64,000 nt of DNA from Photorhabdus thracensis. Its GTDB lineage: Bacteria; Pseudomonadota; Gammaproteobacteria; Enterobacterales; Enterobacteriaceae. A program made the translations under genes and the position numbers. Location: contig NZ_CP011104.1 in the NCBI RefSeq assembly GCF_001010285.1, positions 3,286,001 to 3,350,000 of the forward strand, in the 5' to 3' direction. Below, piece after piece: positions 37,290 to 46,004 of this stretch (within the stretch, counting starts at the first letter, position 1; every line of letters begins with the position of its first letter). The notes beneath the pieces are model-generated. The model had not been told where the DNA came from. It saw nothing but the letters and a program-made list of their open reading frames with translations, and searched no databases.

Positions 37290-37629
37290 TATTCTTTGCT
37301 TTCTCGTGTAGCAACTGATCAATCAGCTCTTCTTCTCGACGGCAGGTTTCTTCAATAACCAGTTGAAATATTGATTCAGTGTATTCAGGCCGTAACCCAA
37401 AATCCGTTGACTTATCCCGCAACATATCCAATAACGAGGTAATACGTTGTGGCTGCATCATCGGAATATCCTGTTCCGCCTTTATCTCAGCGATTTTCAT
37501 ACAGATCTTCATACGTTCAGAAAGAAGCGCCAATATCTGCATATTAATAACATCCAGAGATTCCCTGTGAGGTTGCAATATGTCCTGCTTATCTATTATT
37601 GATTGCGTCATATATTTGGTCTTCATCAC
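37270..37629 (-). CDS. papB: Chorismate mutase-like AroQ protein (PapB-like)
   Basis: 119 aa, all helical, AroQ fold. The first helix LDVINMQILALLSERMKICMKIAEIKA and the RITSLLDMLRD segment hold the residues expected for the active site (R in SERMKI, K in EIKAEQ, R in PQRITSL, E in FQLVIEE). By context the likely reaction is rearrangement of 4-amino-4-deoxychorismate to 4-amino-4-deoxyprephenate. Its end overlaps the start of papA by 20 bp, so translation is coupled. A start two codons later than 37629 is also possible. Confidence 0.85.
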   Translation of the reverse strand: MMKTKYMTQSIIDKQDILQPHRESLDVINMQILALLSERMKICMKIAEIKAEQDIPMMQPQRITSLLDMLRDKSTDFGLRPEYTESIFQLVIEETCRREEELIDQLLHEKAKNNENTAH

Positions 37630-37669
37630 TGGTTTATTTCAATCATTTTCATCAATAAATTTATGTCAC

Positions 37670-38944
37670 TTATACCTGTGGAGCGATAGCTTGTGGCTCA
37701 GACCAATTCAGCCCTTTTTCCCGTATTTTGAGTAAGGTATTTGCTAAATGCCTGATTTCACTCTCCTTATGCTCACTGGAGAAGGCAAAACGCAACATGG
37801 CATTGCCATCCTGGACCAGTGGATAAAATACCGGAAACAATAAGATGCCGTTATCGCGCAGCAGACGTGCAGCTTCAAGCCCTTCAGCTTCATTTTCAAA
37901 TAAAGCACCACGAACAGGAGATTGCACACTGGCATTCATCAGGCTATTACCCGTCAGGGAATCAAACAGATTGACGTTCTTCCATAGCTGTTCCTGCCGT
38001 ATTTCTATTTCAAGGCTAAGATGAAGTTTTGCTGCGGCAACGTTAGCGGCCAACATCGGCACCATAATCGAATGACCAAAAACCAGAGGATTAGCCAAAG
38101 TACTAATCACTTCAACATCATCGGTACCCGCAACAACCACAAAACCGCCCGCACCACCAAATGCTTTGGATAGCGAACCTGCCAATATGAGGTTGGGTGG
38201 TAAAATATGGTCAAGTGCAGCAAAAGCATAACCTGCACCATGACGCCCTACAATGGAAATACCATGAGCATCATCGACATAGACATAGCCTCCGGCAGCA
38301 GCCAATTTTCGGGTTAATTCTGCAACCGGAATCAAACCATTCATTGAGCCAATACCATCAATCAGCAGAATAGGGGTACGCTGATTATCTCCACAGTTCT
38401 GCAAAGCTTGCTGCACCGACTGTCCATCAGTACTATCGACCCGCGATACTGGCCCGAACTGCTCGAGAATACCGCGTAATATCTGCATAGATGCATGAGC
38501 AGTTTTATCCACCAACCAATGTACTGGCCGGGTAAGTGGATAGTTAGGTAAAGAACCACTGCCTAATAACGGCAATACACCCAGGTGAACGTTACTGGTG
38601 GAAGTGAAAACAGCAACGGAGCCACCTTGATAAATTTCTTCCAGCAACTCTTCCAGTTGCCTCAAATATTGTGGGCGCATCGCACCACGGGACGATGACA
38701 AATGTATCCCTGTCCGGGCCATTGCCTGATTTGCTGCTTCAATTAATGCAGGATGATGTTCTAATCCCAAATAAGAGCAGGAAACAAATTCCGTAAAAAC
38801 TTTGCCTTCTTCTGTCGTAATTTGCTTACCTTGACGTTCTACTACCGTGAAATTGGTCAGCCCTTCATCAATAGCTTGCGCTAAAGCGCCGGTGGTCCGT
38901 GACCTGCGAATCGTCATCCAGTCCTGCTTCTGTTTTACATCCAT
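37670..38944 (-). CDS. PLP-dependent alpha-oxoamine synthase
   Basis: 424 aa, aminotransferase fold type I. It resembles 8-amino-7-oxononanoate synthase and 2-amino-3-ketobutyrate CoA ligase. The PLP lysine lies in LAGSLSKAFGGAGG, the aspartate that contacts PLP in YVYVDDAHGISIVG, and the substrate-side segment is SCSYLGLEHHPAL. The family condenses an amino acid with an acyl thioester and decarboxylates to an alpha-aminoketone. The adjacent PapABC-like genes suggest the amino acid could be 4-aminophenylalanine or a relative, or that its 2-oxo precursor is used; this is inference. Not a biotin gene: no other bio genes are near. It starts 24 bp after the methyltransferase-like gene. Confidence 0.88.
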   Translation of the reverse strand: MDVKQKQDWMTIRRSRTTGALAQAIDEGLTNFTVVERQGKQITTEEGKVFTEFVSCSYLGLEHHPALIEAANQAMARTGIHLSSSRGAMRPQYLRQLEELLEEIYQGGSVAVFTSTSNVHLGVLPLLGSGSLPNYPLTRPVHWLVDKTAHASMQILRGILEQFGPVSRVDSTDGQSVQQALQNCGDNQRTPILLIDGIGSMNGLIPVAELTRKLAAAGGYVYVDDAHGISIVGRHGAGYAFAALDHILPPNLILAGSLSKAFGGAGGFVVVAGTDDVEVISTLANPLVFGHSIMVPMLAANVAAAKLHLSLEIEIRQEQLWKNVNLFDSLTGNSLMNASVQSPVRGALFENEAEGLEAARLLRDNGILLFPVFYPLVQDGNAMLRFAFSSEHKESEIRHLANTLLKIREKGLNWSEPQAIAPQV

Positions 38945-38968
38945 TATCTAGACTCCTACTGTCTGAGT

Positions 38969-39826
38969 TCAAATGAGCTGACAACCTACAGTGATTACCG
39001 AACTGCCTGTTGTGTCAGAAATATCTTTATCAATAATTGTCCGGACTAAAGAAAAACCAGCGTCTGAAAATAGTGTTCTGACGCTCTCCTCCTGACTTTC
39101 ACCATGTTCGATAACCAACCAGCCATTTGATTGCAATAGCTGTTTAGCTTGTTTGATAATCAACCGTGTTAAATCGAGCCCATCATCCCCGGAATACACT
39201 GAAACATAAGGATGATGTTCCTCCCACTCCGGTAATATTGTCTGCTGCTCTGGAACGTAAGGCGGATTAGCGACAATTAACGCTACCGACCCGTTAAATT
39301 GAGAAAATGCCTGCCAATCCCATAAATCGGCTTTTAATGCCTCCGCTTTAACCGCCCAGCCAGCCAACCGGGAGATATTGCGTGTCAGGTATTGAAAAGC
39401 GATGTCGTCATATTCAACACAAGTGACCTTTAAATCCGGGCGACGTTTAGCAATGGCTAAACCGATAGCACCACTCCCCGAACATAAATCCAGAACCCCA
39501 GATCCCTGAGGGACTTCATGTTCATTCTCGAGCCATTTATGGATAATCTGACTATGAGGACGCGGAATAAATACCCCCGTACCGACCACCAAAGGCAGTT
39601 CATCAAAATCCGCAATGCCGACAATATGCCCAAGAGGGATCCGGTTACAGCGCTCATGAACCGCAAGCATAAATTCATTGCGGGCGCGATCCTTACAGCG
39701 CCTCTCCAGATAACGGTCAATCAGGCAATCAAGATCGGTTTCCACATCCCAAACGCCAGCTTCTGCCAATAATTCCCTGGCCTTATCAATAGCAGCTTGA
39801 TCTTTCAGCGAAGCATTCATGACCAT
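38969..39826 (-). CDS. HemK/PrmC-like class I methyltransferase
   Basis: 285 aa. The SAM motif I is VLDLCSGSGAIGLAIAKR, and the catalytic-type NPPY is present as VANPPYVPEQQ. Both, with the helical N-terminal region, are as in PrmC, which methylates glutamine of release factors. A second PrmC in an accessory operon suggests use on a small molecule or carrier-bound substrate, perhaps the aniline nitrogen; N-methylation of 4-aminophenylalanine is known in pristinamycin (papM), though by a different subfamily. Its start overlaps the upstream oxidoreductase by 10 bp. Substrate unproven. Confidence 0.82.
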   Translation of the reverse strand: MVMNASLKDQAAIDKARELLAEAGVWDVETDLDCLIDRYLERRCKDRARNEFMLAVHERCNRIPLGHIVGIADFDELPLVVGTGVFIPRPHSQIIHKWLENEHEVPQGSGVLDLCSGSGAIGLAIAKRRPDLKVTCVEYDDIAFQYLTRNISRLAGWAVKAEALKADLWDWQAFSQFNGSVALIVANPPYVPEQQTILPEWEEHHPYVSVYSGDDGLDLTRLIIKQAKQLLQSNGWLVIEHGESQEESVRTLFSDAGFSLVRTIIDKDISDTTGSSVITVGCQLI

Positions 39827-41250
39827 GCCTCGTAGTAACTACGTAACCGTTCACGCATAGATTCATAAATATAAGAGAAAGCAACCAGTTCTGGCGGTGG
39901 TGTGAACTGAGGATGAAGCGATTCAATCAAATCCTGATAATTGCGTGTCATGCCTTCATTCAGCAGTGGCAACCAATAAGGTTTGATATCCCAGCGATAT
40001 TCGTAACCTGTGGCAAGCATTTGCTGGACGGTTTCTTTAGCCATCACTTCACGGGAGAAACCCACTAATGGAGGACGAACCGGGTTGAAGGAATCCAGGT
40101 TGATTTGCGTATTTTCTATTCCAGTCAACGCATTAGCAACATAATCTGCCAGTAACGGTGACTGATGTAAGCCATCACGGTAAGTCCCGGTAGCCAGCCA
40201 AAGGCCATTCACACCACATTCACCAATCAGTGGGAACCCATCAGCCGGGATTGGCCTGTTACCGACCTGGATTGAAAGGATCTCAGCATCATGTAAGTTA
40301 ATATCCAACTGATCTAACGCACAATCCAGCAGGAACTGCACATCAGAAATCAGCGCCTGACTGCGTGGTTTTTCAGCCAGAATATTCGTCGCACCCAGAT
40401 AGAGAACACCATCACCGCGGGGTACACAATGCAGCCCACAAGCAAATGCTCGATTAGGAGTACGAATGACCGATGTCGGCAATTCTCTGCCTTTTGGCAT
40501 CTTGACCAGAATGGATACCCCATAGCCGGCAAATATCGGCGGGATCTGCCGAACAACAGAAGGGATATTTGATAACAGATCCAACGAGTGCGCACCGGCG
40601 GCGACCACCACCTTATCCGCCATTAAATGCTCACCACTCAGCAATTCGACACCAATGGCTAAACCGTCTTCAATCAGCACACTCTTGACATTCTCGTCTT
40701 TGAGAACGCCACCTTCAGCAACCAATGCCGCATCCAGCTTTTCCAGCAATAAATGCGAATCCAGGGCATGTTCATCAGGGATATATAAAGCCCGAAGCGG
40801 ACGCACCAGATCATTAGGCTTTAACCATTCAATTTCACGCGGATCAACGGTTTCATAAGGGGCCGCATATTCGTTCAGGGTTTGTTCAATAGCGTCATAA
40901 TTGATACTATCAATCTCTTCCATCCCGGCGGTATTCAGTATCACATGAGTCCCTTTAGCGGTGAACAGAGATCGCGTATCACCAGAAGAATCAGCTAATC
41001 GCTGCGCCCAGTCAGGCCAAAGCTCTTTGGAAATACAATCCATATTCAATTTCAACTTACCGTGTTCACTCGCTAATAAGCCACTGGTAATTTCGCCAAA
41101 ACAACCATTCATCGCACCTGCTGCTTTGGAGGCGGCATTGGTTCGATCAGTACTGCCAACCCTACAAACTGAAAGATTTCTGCTTGCCAGCTCATAGGCG
41201 ATTGAACCTGCAATTGCCCCTGAACCAACGACAATAAAGTCGTATTTCAC
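39817..41250 (-). CDS. FAD-dependent amine/amino-acid oxidase (DAO/DadA family)
   Basis: 477 aa. FAD-binding start MKYDFIVVGSGAIAGSIAYEL; the third glycine of GxGxxG is replaced by alanine, with a glycine next to it. Later family features are KVVVAAGAHSLDLLS and the C-terminal GNRPIPADGFPLIGECGVNGLWLATGTYRDGL. Such enzymes oxidise amino acids or amines to imines with O2 or a quinone as acceptor. A C-terminal extension of about 90 residues follows the DAO domain. It is the first gene of the seven-gene operon; the ~800 bp upstream should hold the promoter. The substrate is unknown. Confidence 0.85.
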   Translation of the reverse strand: MKYDFIVVGSGAIAGSIAYELASRNLSVCRVGSTDRTNAASKAAGAMNGCFGEITSGLLASEHGKLKLNMDCISKELWPDWAQRLADSSGDTRSLFTAKGTHVILNTAGMEEIDSINYDAIEQTLNEYAAPYETVDPREIEWLKPNDLVRPLRALYIPDEHALDSHLLLEKLDAALVAEGGVLKDENVKSVLIEDGLAIGVELLSGEHLMADKVVVAAGAHSLDLLSNIPSVVRQIPPIFAGYGVSILVKMPKGRELPTSVIRTPNRAFACGLHCVPRGDGVLYLGATNILAEKPRSQALISDVQFLLDCALDQLDINLHDAEILSIQVGNRPIPADGFPLIGECGVNGLWLATGTYRDGLHQSPLLADYVANALTGIENTQINLDSFNPVRPPLVGFSREVMAKETVQQMLATGYEYRWDIKPYWLPLLNEGMTRNYQDLIESLHPQFTPPPELVAFSYIYESMRERLRSYYEAWS

Positions 41251-42062
41251 TTATTTACTCCTTTATGGCCTATGGCCAATTTATTTTAAATATTTTGTCA
41301 ACAACGACGGATAAATAATTATTACCCTCTTGCAGTGAGGATATTTTTACTGTTTTACAACAATTGTAAAGAAATAGCCTTGTGTTCATCAGTAATTAAA
41401 ATGACGAATCACACTCAGATTTATGCTAAATCTAAAAACAAACATGCGATAACAAATCATCACATTAGAAATAGTTTCAAATCATTATCAGATAAATATA
41501 ATCACCCATAAAAACCAATTTAACAAACGTTGCAATTTAAAAAATAAAGTAAAAACAATAAATTAAATTATTTATCAAAGATACTATTTCTATTTAAAAT
41601 AAATAATAACAAATGATATTATTAGGTTTGAAATAACATTTACAAATCAGGAGAGAACAATAGTCATCAAATACAAAACTGTCAAATAAATTTAATCTTA
41701 TATTATAAATAAAAAAATCATATAAATGCTTTCAGTGTAAAATAAAAACAATTTATATTTTAATTGTTACGGGGAACAATATTCTAAATGTCTTTTATTC
41801 TTCAATAAAAAAACAAAAATTCTCAAGAAAGGTGTTTTTTTAAATTTATATTCGACATTAATTTTCACCAAAATATATAAGATAGAGACAAATGTTATTA
41901 TACCGAAATTGACTATTATGGGTAGTTATCGAATAGTTGAGATAATCGCCAATTTTTCAGATTATCCTGTGACTGGTTTTTCTTTTATTTTTCCACATTG
42001 AAGATATTGTTCTCTAGTCTCAAAGCCCTTTGGGCTTTTCGCCTGATATCCCCGCCCGCACT
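41251..42062. other. Intergenic, ~810 bp, very AT-rich, no gene seen
   Basis: Expected promoter region of the aromatic-amine operon. It contains many A/T runs and no credible open frame. A hairpin aaagccc/gggcttt occurs at 42023-42039, followed by tt, which might be a terminator or part of an old IS end. Just before the IS1182 element is ccccgcc, whose mirror ggcgggg lies just after it (43642-43650). Confidence 0.5.
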
Positions 42063-43637
42063 GAGGGTGTCGCAAAAGGTCATGTTATCCATTAAAATCT
42101 GCGCTCTTCCTTTAGGCGCAGCTCTTTTATGACCTTATTCATTCGAAAACGGGAACCGTCTGCTTACACCAAACGTCAGTTTGTCAAAGCTCAGCACTTA
42201 CCTGTATTGGATGGCTCCCTTTCCCTTTCTGATTATCTCAGGCAAATGGGGGAGCGTTGCGCATTTATTGTTGCTGACATTCTTGATGAGCAAGATTGGG
42301 GCCCCTTTGAACGCCATTATGCTTCGACAGGGAGAGCCCCTTATTCTCCACGCTCCATGATGGGGATCCTGCTTTATGGGATCATGAAAGGACACTGCTC
42401 GCTCAGAGAACTTGAACGACTTGCGCGTTTAGATTTAGGCTGTATTTTTGTCAGCCAGGGAATTACGCCCGATCATGCCAGTCTTGGGCGTTTTATTTAT
42501 CAGCACCAATCCGTCCTGACGGGACCATTTTTTAAGGCACTGACCTTATCCATTTTGCACCGCAGTCGTTCGGACGGCTCGTGCCTGGCCGGTGACGGGA
42601 CAGTGATAGAGGCGGCCTGTTCTCATTACCACCTTTTAACTCAGGAAGCGATTTCACGTGAAAAAAATACTCTCACGGCTACCCCTGCCACAGCGCAGAC
42701 AGAAAAACGCATAAAGCAATTGGAACAGGGAGCCAACGTATTACGGCGCCGACAAGAAAATCGCGAAAAAAAAGGAAGGATGCCAGCCAACTGCGTATCA
42801 ATCCAACAGAACCCGACGCCGTCGTCCAGAAACTCAAGCGGGGAAGGGGATTTTCAACTTCCTATAAACCGTCTGTTTTAGTCAACAACAGACGAATTAT
42901 CGTCGCTCAAACGGTCGACCCCTCCAGTGAAACCCAAGTGATGGCCGCGTTATTGGCGCAGAATCTCACTATCTCGGGAGGTCACCCGGAAAAGCTGTTA
43001 TTGGATGCCGGTTATTTCCATGACGATGTGATTGCTGAGGCGAAGAAACATCAGATCTGGCTGTTTTGTGCAGAAAATTCAGAGCGACAGCGTACCCGAA
43101 AAATCTATCCTAAATCCTTATTTACTTATGATGCTGAGCAAGATTGCTATATTTGTCCTGCTCATCACCAATTGTCCCTGCAAAGTACAGTGAAAGCCAC
43201 TGAAAAAACGCGGACCTATCGGGTTTATCGCGCTGACAATTGTGCCGGATGCCCGCAGAAAGCGGGCTGCACAAAGGCTAAAGGAGGAAGAAAAATAAAA
43301 CGTTATCCGGAAGATGAAGGGCGGGAGACACTTCGTTTGCATATGGCCCGACCGGAGTCAAAACAGATATTGAGTCAACGGAAGAGCCTGGTAGAACCGG
43401 TATTTTCGGCATTACGGGGAATTCAGAGACTGGAACGCTTTCGGCGTAAGGGATTGTCAGCGGTAAAGCTGGAGTTTTCCCTGCATGCAATGGCCTATAA
43501 CTTATCAAGAGCGGTGGCTCTGATATTAGGGATTATTTTTAGCCTGTTATCCATACAAATAACAGGCTGCCCAAAGTCAGTGATTGAATTTAACTTGATG
43601 CTTGAAAAAGTGACCTCAACCCTTTTGCGACACCCTC
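42063..43637 (+). mobile_element. Complete IS1182-type element, ~1575 bp
   Basis: Bounded by perfect 17-bp inverted repeats gagggtgtcgcaaaagg (42063-42079) and ccttttgcgacaccctc (43621-43637). It holds one transposase split by a frameshift. I see no clear target duplication. The flanks ccccgcc and ggcgggg form the arms of a hairpin, so it sits in the loop of a palindrome. The partial copy at the window start is also in a hairpin. Confidence 0.9.
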
Positions 43638-43678
43638 TTTACGGCGGGGAGCAGTCACAAGGGCGTACAAGTGGCTGA
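42129..43678 (+). CDS. IS1182-type transposase, two frames joined by a possible -1 frameshift
   Basis: The first frame (42129-42881) starts MTLFIRKREPSAYTKRQF and carries the IS1182 N-terminal domain with ASLGRFIYQHQS and the DDE-type LAGDGTVIEAACS. At 42766-42773 it meets eight A (zero frame gaA AAA AAA gga), a canonical A-AAA-AAA slippery site. A -1 slip gives AGG AAG GAT and then joins exactly to the rest of the transposase, which continues through QTVDPSSETQVMAALLAQ to the stop at 43678. So the full protein would be about 516 aa. The same change could instead be a simple loss-of-function mutation; a family with single-frame transposases makes that the default. Confidence 0.75.
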
Positions 43679-43789
43679 TCTGTCCAATATCTTAATGAAA
43701 TTTATTCTCCATATTATATTGAATCAGATCTAATGGTACATATAATAACGCAGGCTTTTCTTAGCCGAATTTTGACCAAAAAATAATTG

Positions 43790-43819
43790 TCACTGGTGGG
43801 TTTCTTCTCCGACCAGTGA
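43790..43819. repeat. Hairpin in the gap between IS1182 and the CPBP gene
   Basis: tcactggt and accagtga form a perfect 8-bp stem. An A run follows on the plus strand, so it would act as a terminator only for minus-strand transcription. Otherwise 43679-43943 holds no gene that I can see. Confidence 0.4.
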
Positions 43820-43943
43820 AAAAAACATCGCAATTTAATCATCTTGCGTTACTATTTTTTGACCATCTAATAATAGTTATCATCAATCTTTGGTTTACTT
43901 CTCAGATATCATCTTTTAACTTATTAAAAACAACAGGGCATAT

Positions 43944-44771
43944 ATGATTTGGGGTTTACTTGCCACATCGCTGGCATTATTAGCTATACACCGCACGACT
44001 GCGCTTATCGTTCTACTGGCCGCCGTTGTTACCGGATTTATAACGCAAGTTATAATTTATCCAGCAATTGCCACTATCGCAATTATTTTCGTGTTAGGTG
44101 CACTACGTATCTATTTTCAGCAAAATAACATCATCAAAATAACAACTGAGCTGCTATTGCTCGCTTTTGGTATCGCGTTATTCCTGCATCTGATCCCAGG
44201 CTTTCATAACCTGAAATATCTCGATAAAGTTCAAGTTGGTCCTCATAGTGCGTCATTCTCAATGTATTTCAACTTCGATAAGGCAATTATCCCTTTCCTT
44301 CTGCTATGTTGCATGCCTGGATTATTTACCACAAAACCACTGGCAAAGGTTCGCCCTTATGCGTGGATAATCTTGACTGTTGCCATTCCTGCACTACTCG
44401 GTATAGCAACAGCCTTGGGAGGACTTGCGATTGAACTGCATATGCCACAATGGTTGCCGATGTTTATTTTGACAAATATTTTCTTTGTTTCTCTGGCAGA
44501 AGAAGCGCTATTTCGTGGCTATATCCAACAAAGGTTGAGTCAGTGGATTAATCCCTATTTTGCCCTGATCATCACTGCCTTGATTTTTGGTGGCGCACAC
44601 TTCGCTGGAGGTCTATTACTGGTGATTTTCGCTACACTCGCAGGATTAATATATGGTCTGGCATGGATGTGGAGTGGCCGGCTGTGGGTCGCTGTCGGGT
44701 TCCATTTTGTCCTTAATTTGGTTCATTTGCTGTTCTTTACTTATCCCATTAAGTTAGTAACAGCACTATAA
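43944..44771 (+). CDS. CPBP-family intramembrane metalloprotease
   Basis: 275 aa with about eight hydrophobic segments. The conserved motifs of the CPBP (CAAX protease and bacteriocin-processing) family are present: EEALFRGYIQQRL (EExxxR) near residue 190, and FGGAHFAGG with the metal-binding histidine near 220. A further conserved histidine is in VGFHFVLN. The family includes Rce1-type proteases and proteins for self-immunity to bacteriocins; the substrate here is unknown. It stands alone upstream of gpmA on the same strand with a 160-bp gap. Confidence 0.88.
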   Translation: MIWGLLATSLALLAIHRTTALIVLLAAVVTGFITQVIIYPAIATIAIIFVLGALRIYFQQNNIIKITTELLLLAFGIALFLHLIPGFHNLKYLDKVQVGPHSASFSMYFNFDKAIIPFLLLCCMPGLFTTKPLAKVRPYAWIILTVAIPALLGIATALGGLAIELHMPQWLPMFILTNIFFVSLAEEALFRGYIQQRLSQWINPYFALIITALIFGGAHFAGGLLLVIFATLAGLIYGLAWMWSGRLWVAVGFHFVLNLVHLLFFTYPIKLVTAL

Positions 44772-44931
44772 CGTGTCAAACTTGCCCGGTATCTATTCAG
44801 TAATCTGCAAAAAATTAAGGTTTTCAGGCAAATAACGTTATGGAACCAGACTATTGATTGCCGTTCTGGTGTATAGGGCAATATAATGCGTGCAGTTATC
44901 ATTACGTTTGGTTTTTTAAGGAGTTTAAGCT

Positions 44932-45684
44932 ATGGCTGTAACTAAACTGGTTCTGGTAAGACATGGTGAAAGCGAGTGGAACAAAGAAAACCGTTTCACT
45001 GGCTGGACTGACGTCGCTCTCTCTGAAAAAGGTCGCGCCGAAGCTCAACAAGCAGGCCAGCTACTGAAAGAAGAAGGCTTTGTTTTTGATTTCGCATACA
45101 CCTCTGTTCTGAAACGTGCTATTCACACGCTGTGGAACATTCTGGATCAGGTTGATCAACAATGGTTACCTGTTGAGAAAAGCTGGAAACTGAATGAACG
45201 CCATTATGGTGCTCTGCAAGGTCTGGACAAATCAGAAACCGCAGCTAAATACGGTGATGATCAAGTTAAACTGTGGCGTCGTGGATTTGCTATCACCCCA
45301 CCAGATTTAACTCAAGATGATGAGCGTTTTCCAGGTCATGATCCACGTTACGCAAATCTGAAACCAGAAGAGCTACCAGTGACTGAAAGCTTGGCAACAA
45401 CTATTGAGCGCGTGATCCCTTACTGGGAAGACGTTATCAAACCTCGTGTTGCCAAAGGGGAAAAAGTGATTATCGCTGCTCACGGTAACTCTTTACGCGC
45501 TCTGGTTAAATATCTGGACAACATGAGCGAAGAAGCCATCCTTGAACTGAATATTCCAACAGCAGTACCTTTGGTTTATGAATTCGACGAAAATATGAAA
45601 CCAATTAAGCATTACTATCTGGGTAACGCTGATGAAATCGCAGCAAAAGCCGCCGCTGTAGCAAACCAAGGTAAAGCGAAATAA
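44932..45684 (+). CDS. gpmA: 2,3-bisphosphoglycerate-dependent phosphoglycerate mutase
   Basis: 250 aa. Converts 3-phosphoglycerate to 2-phosphoglycerate in glycolysis using a phosphohistidine. The phosphorylated histidine is in [19 protein letters not shown], the second active-site histidine in [11 protein letters not shown], and the catalytic glutamate in [14 protein letters not shown] strong aaggag lies just before the ATG. Its natural terminator is probably the hairpin at 47078, which an IS1111-type element has moved 1.3 kb away. aroG faces it, as in E. coli. Confidence 0.97.
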   Translation: MAVTKLVLVRHGESEWNKENRFTGWTDVALSEKGRAEAQQAGQLLKEEGFVFDFAYTSVLKRAIHTLWNILDQVDQQWLPVEKSWKLNERHYGALQGLDKSETAAKYGDDQVKLWRRGFAITPPDLTQDDERFPGHDPRYANLKPEELPVTESLATTIERVIPYWEDVIKPRVAKGEKVIIAAHGNSLRALVKYLDNMSEEAILELNIPTAVPLVYEFDENMKPIKHYYLGNADEIAAKAAAVANQGKAK

Positions 45685-45740
45685 TTCATTACCGATAAAA
45701 TTGCTGATATTGTACTTTTTCAGCAAATATAAAAATCTAT

Positions 45741-46004
45741 GGTCACCCCCGTTTTTGCAACACAAATTTTGATGTATGGTGGGCTTGCGTAAATCTATTC
45801 GGCGTCTGGTGAGCAGTCATGCCCGCGCCACGATGAGTTCCGTGCCTGCCGAACCTTAAAAACCGGTCGGCTTCAGAGAGCCATTTTTTATATCAGGTTC
45901 ATCAGCAGGCCGATATGCCGTTCATGTCATCAATTATCTGTCGTCGCAAAACCAGATGGTAACTGCTTAACTTTCTGAGCTAACGCCGTTTTTCGTTGGC
46001 TCTT
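45741..46004 (-). ncRNA. Candidate bridge-RNA region of the IS1111-type element
   Basis: A 264-bp stretch downstream of the transposase with no open frame, containing several inverted-repeat segments (aaaaaccggtcgg, gcatatcggcctgctgat on the minus strand). IS1111-type elements encode their bridge RNA in the end downstream of the transposase; IS110 proper has it upstream. This is a placement by family rule; no fold was computed. Confidence 0.35.

Noticed and set aside
37670..38944. Biotin pathway gene bioF
   Set aside because: No other bio genes are near and it is embedded in the PapABC-like operon; only family-level assignment is justified.
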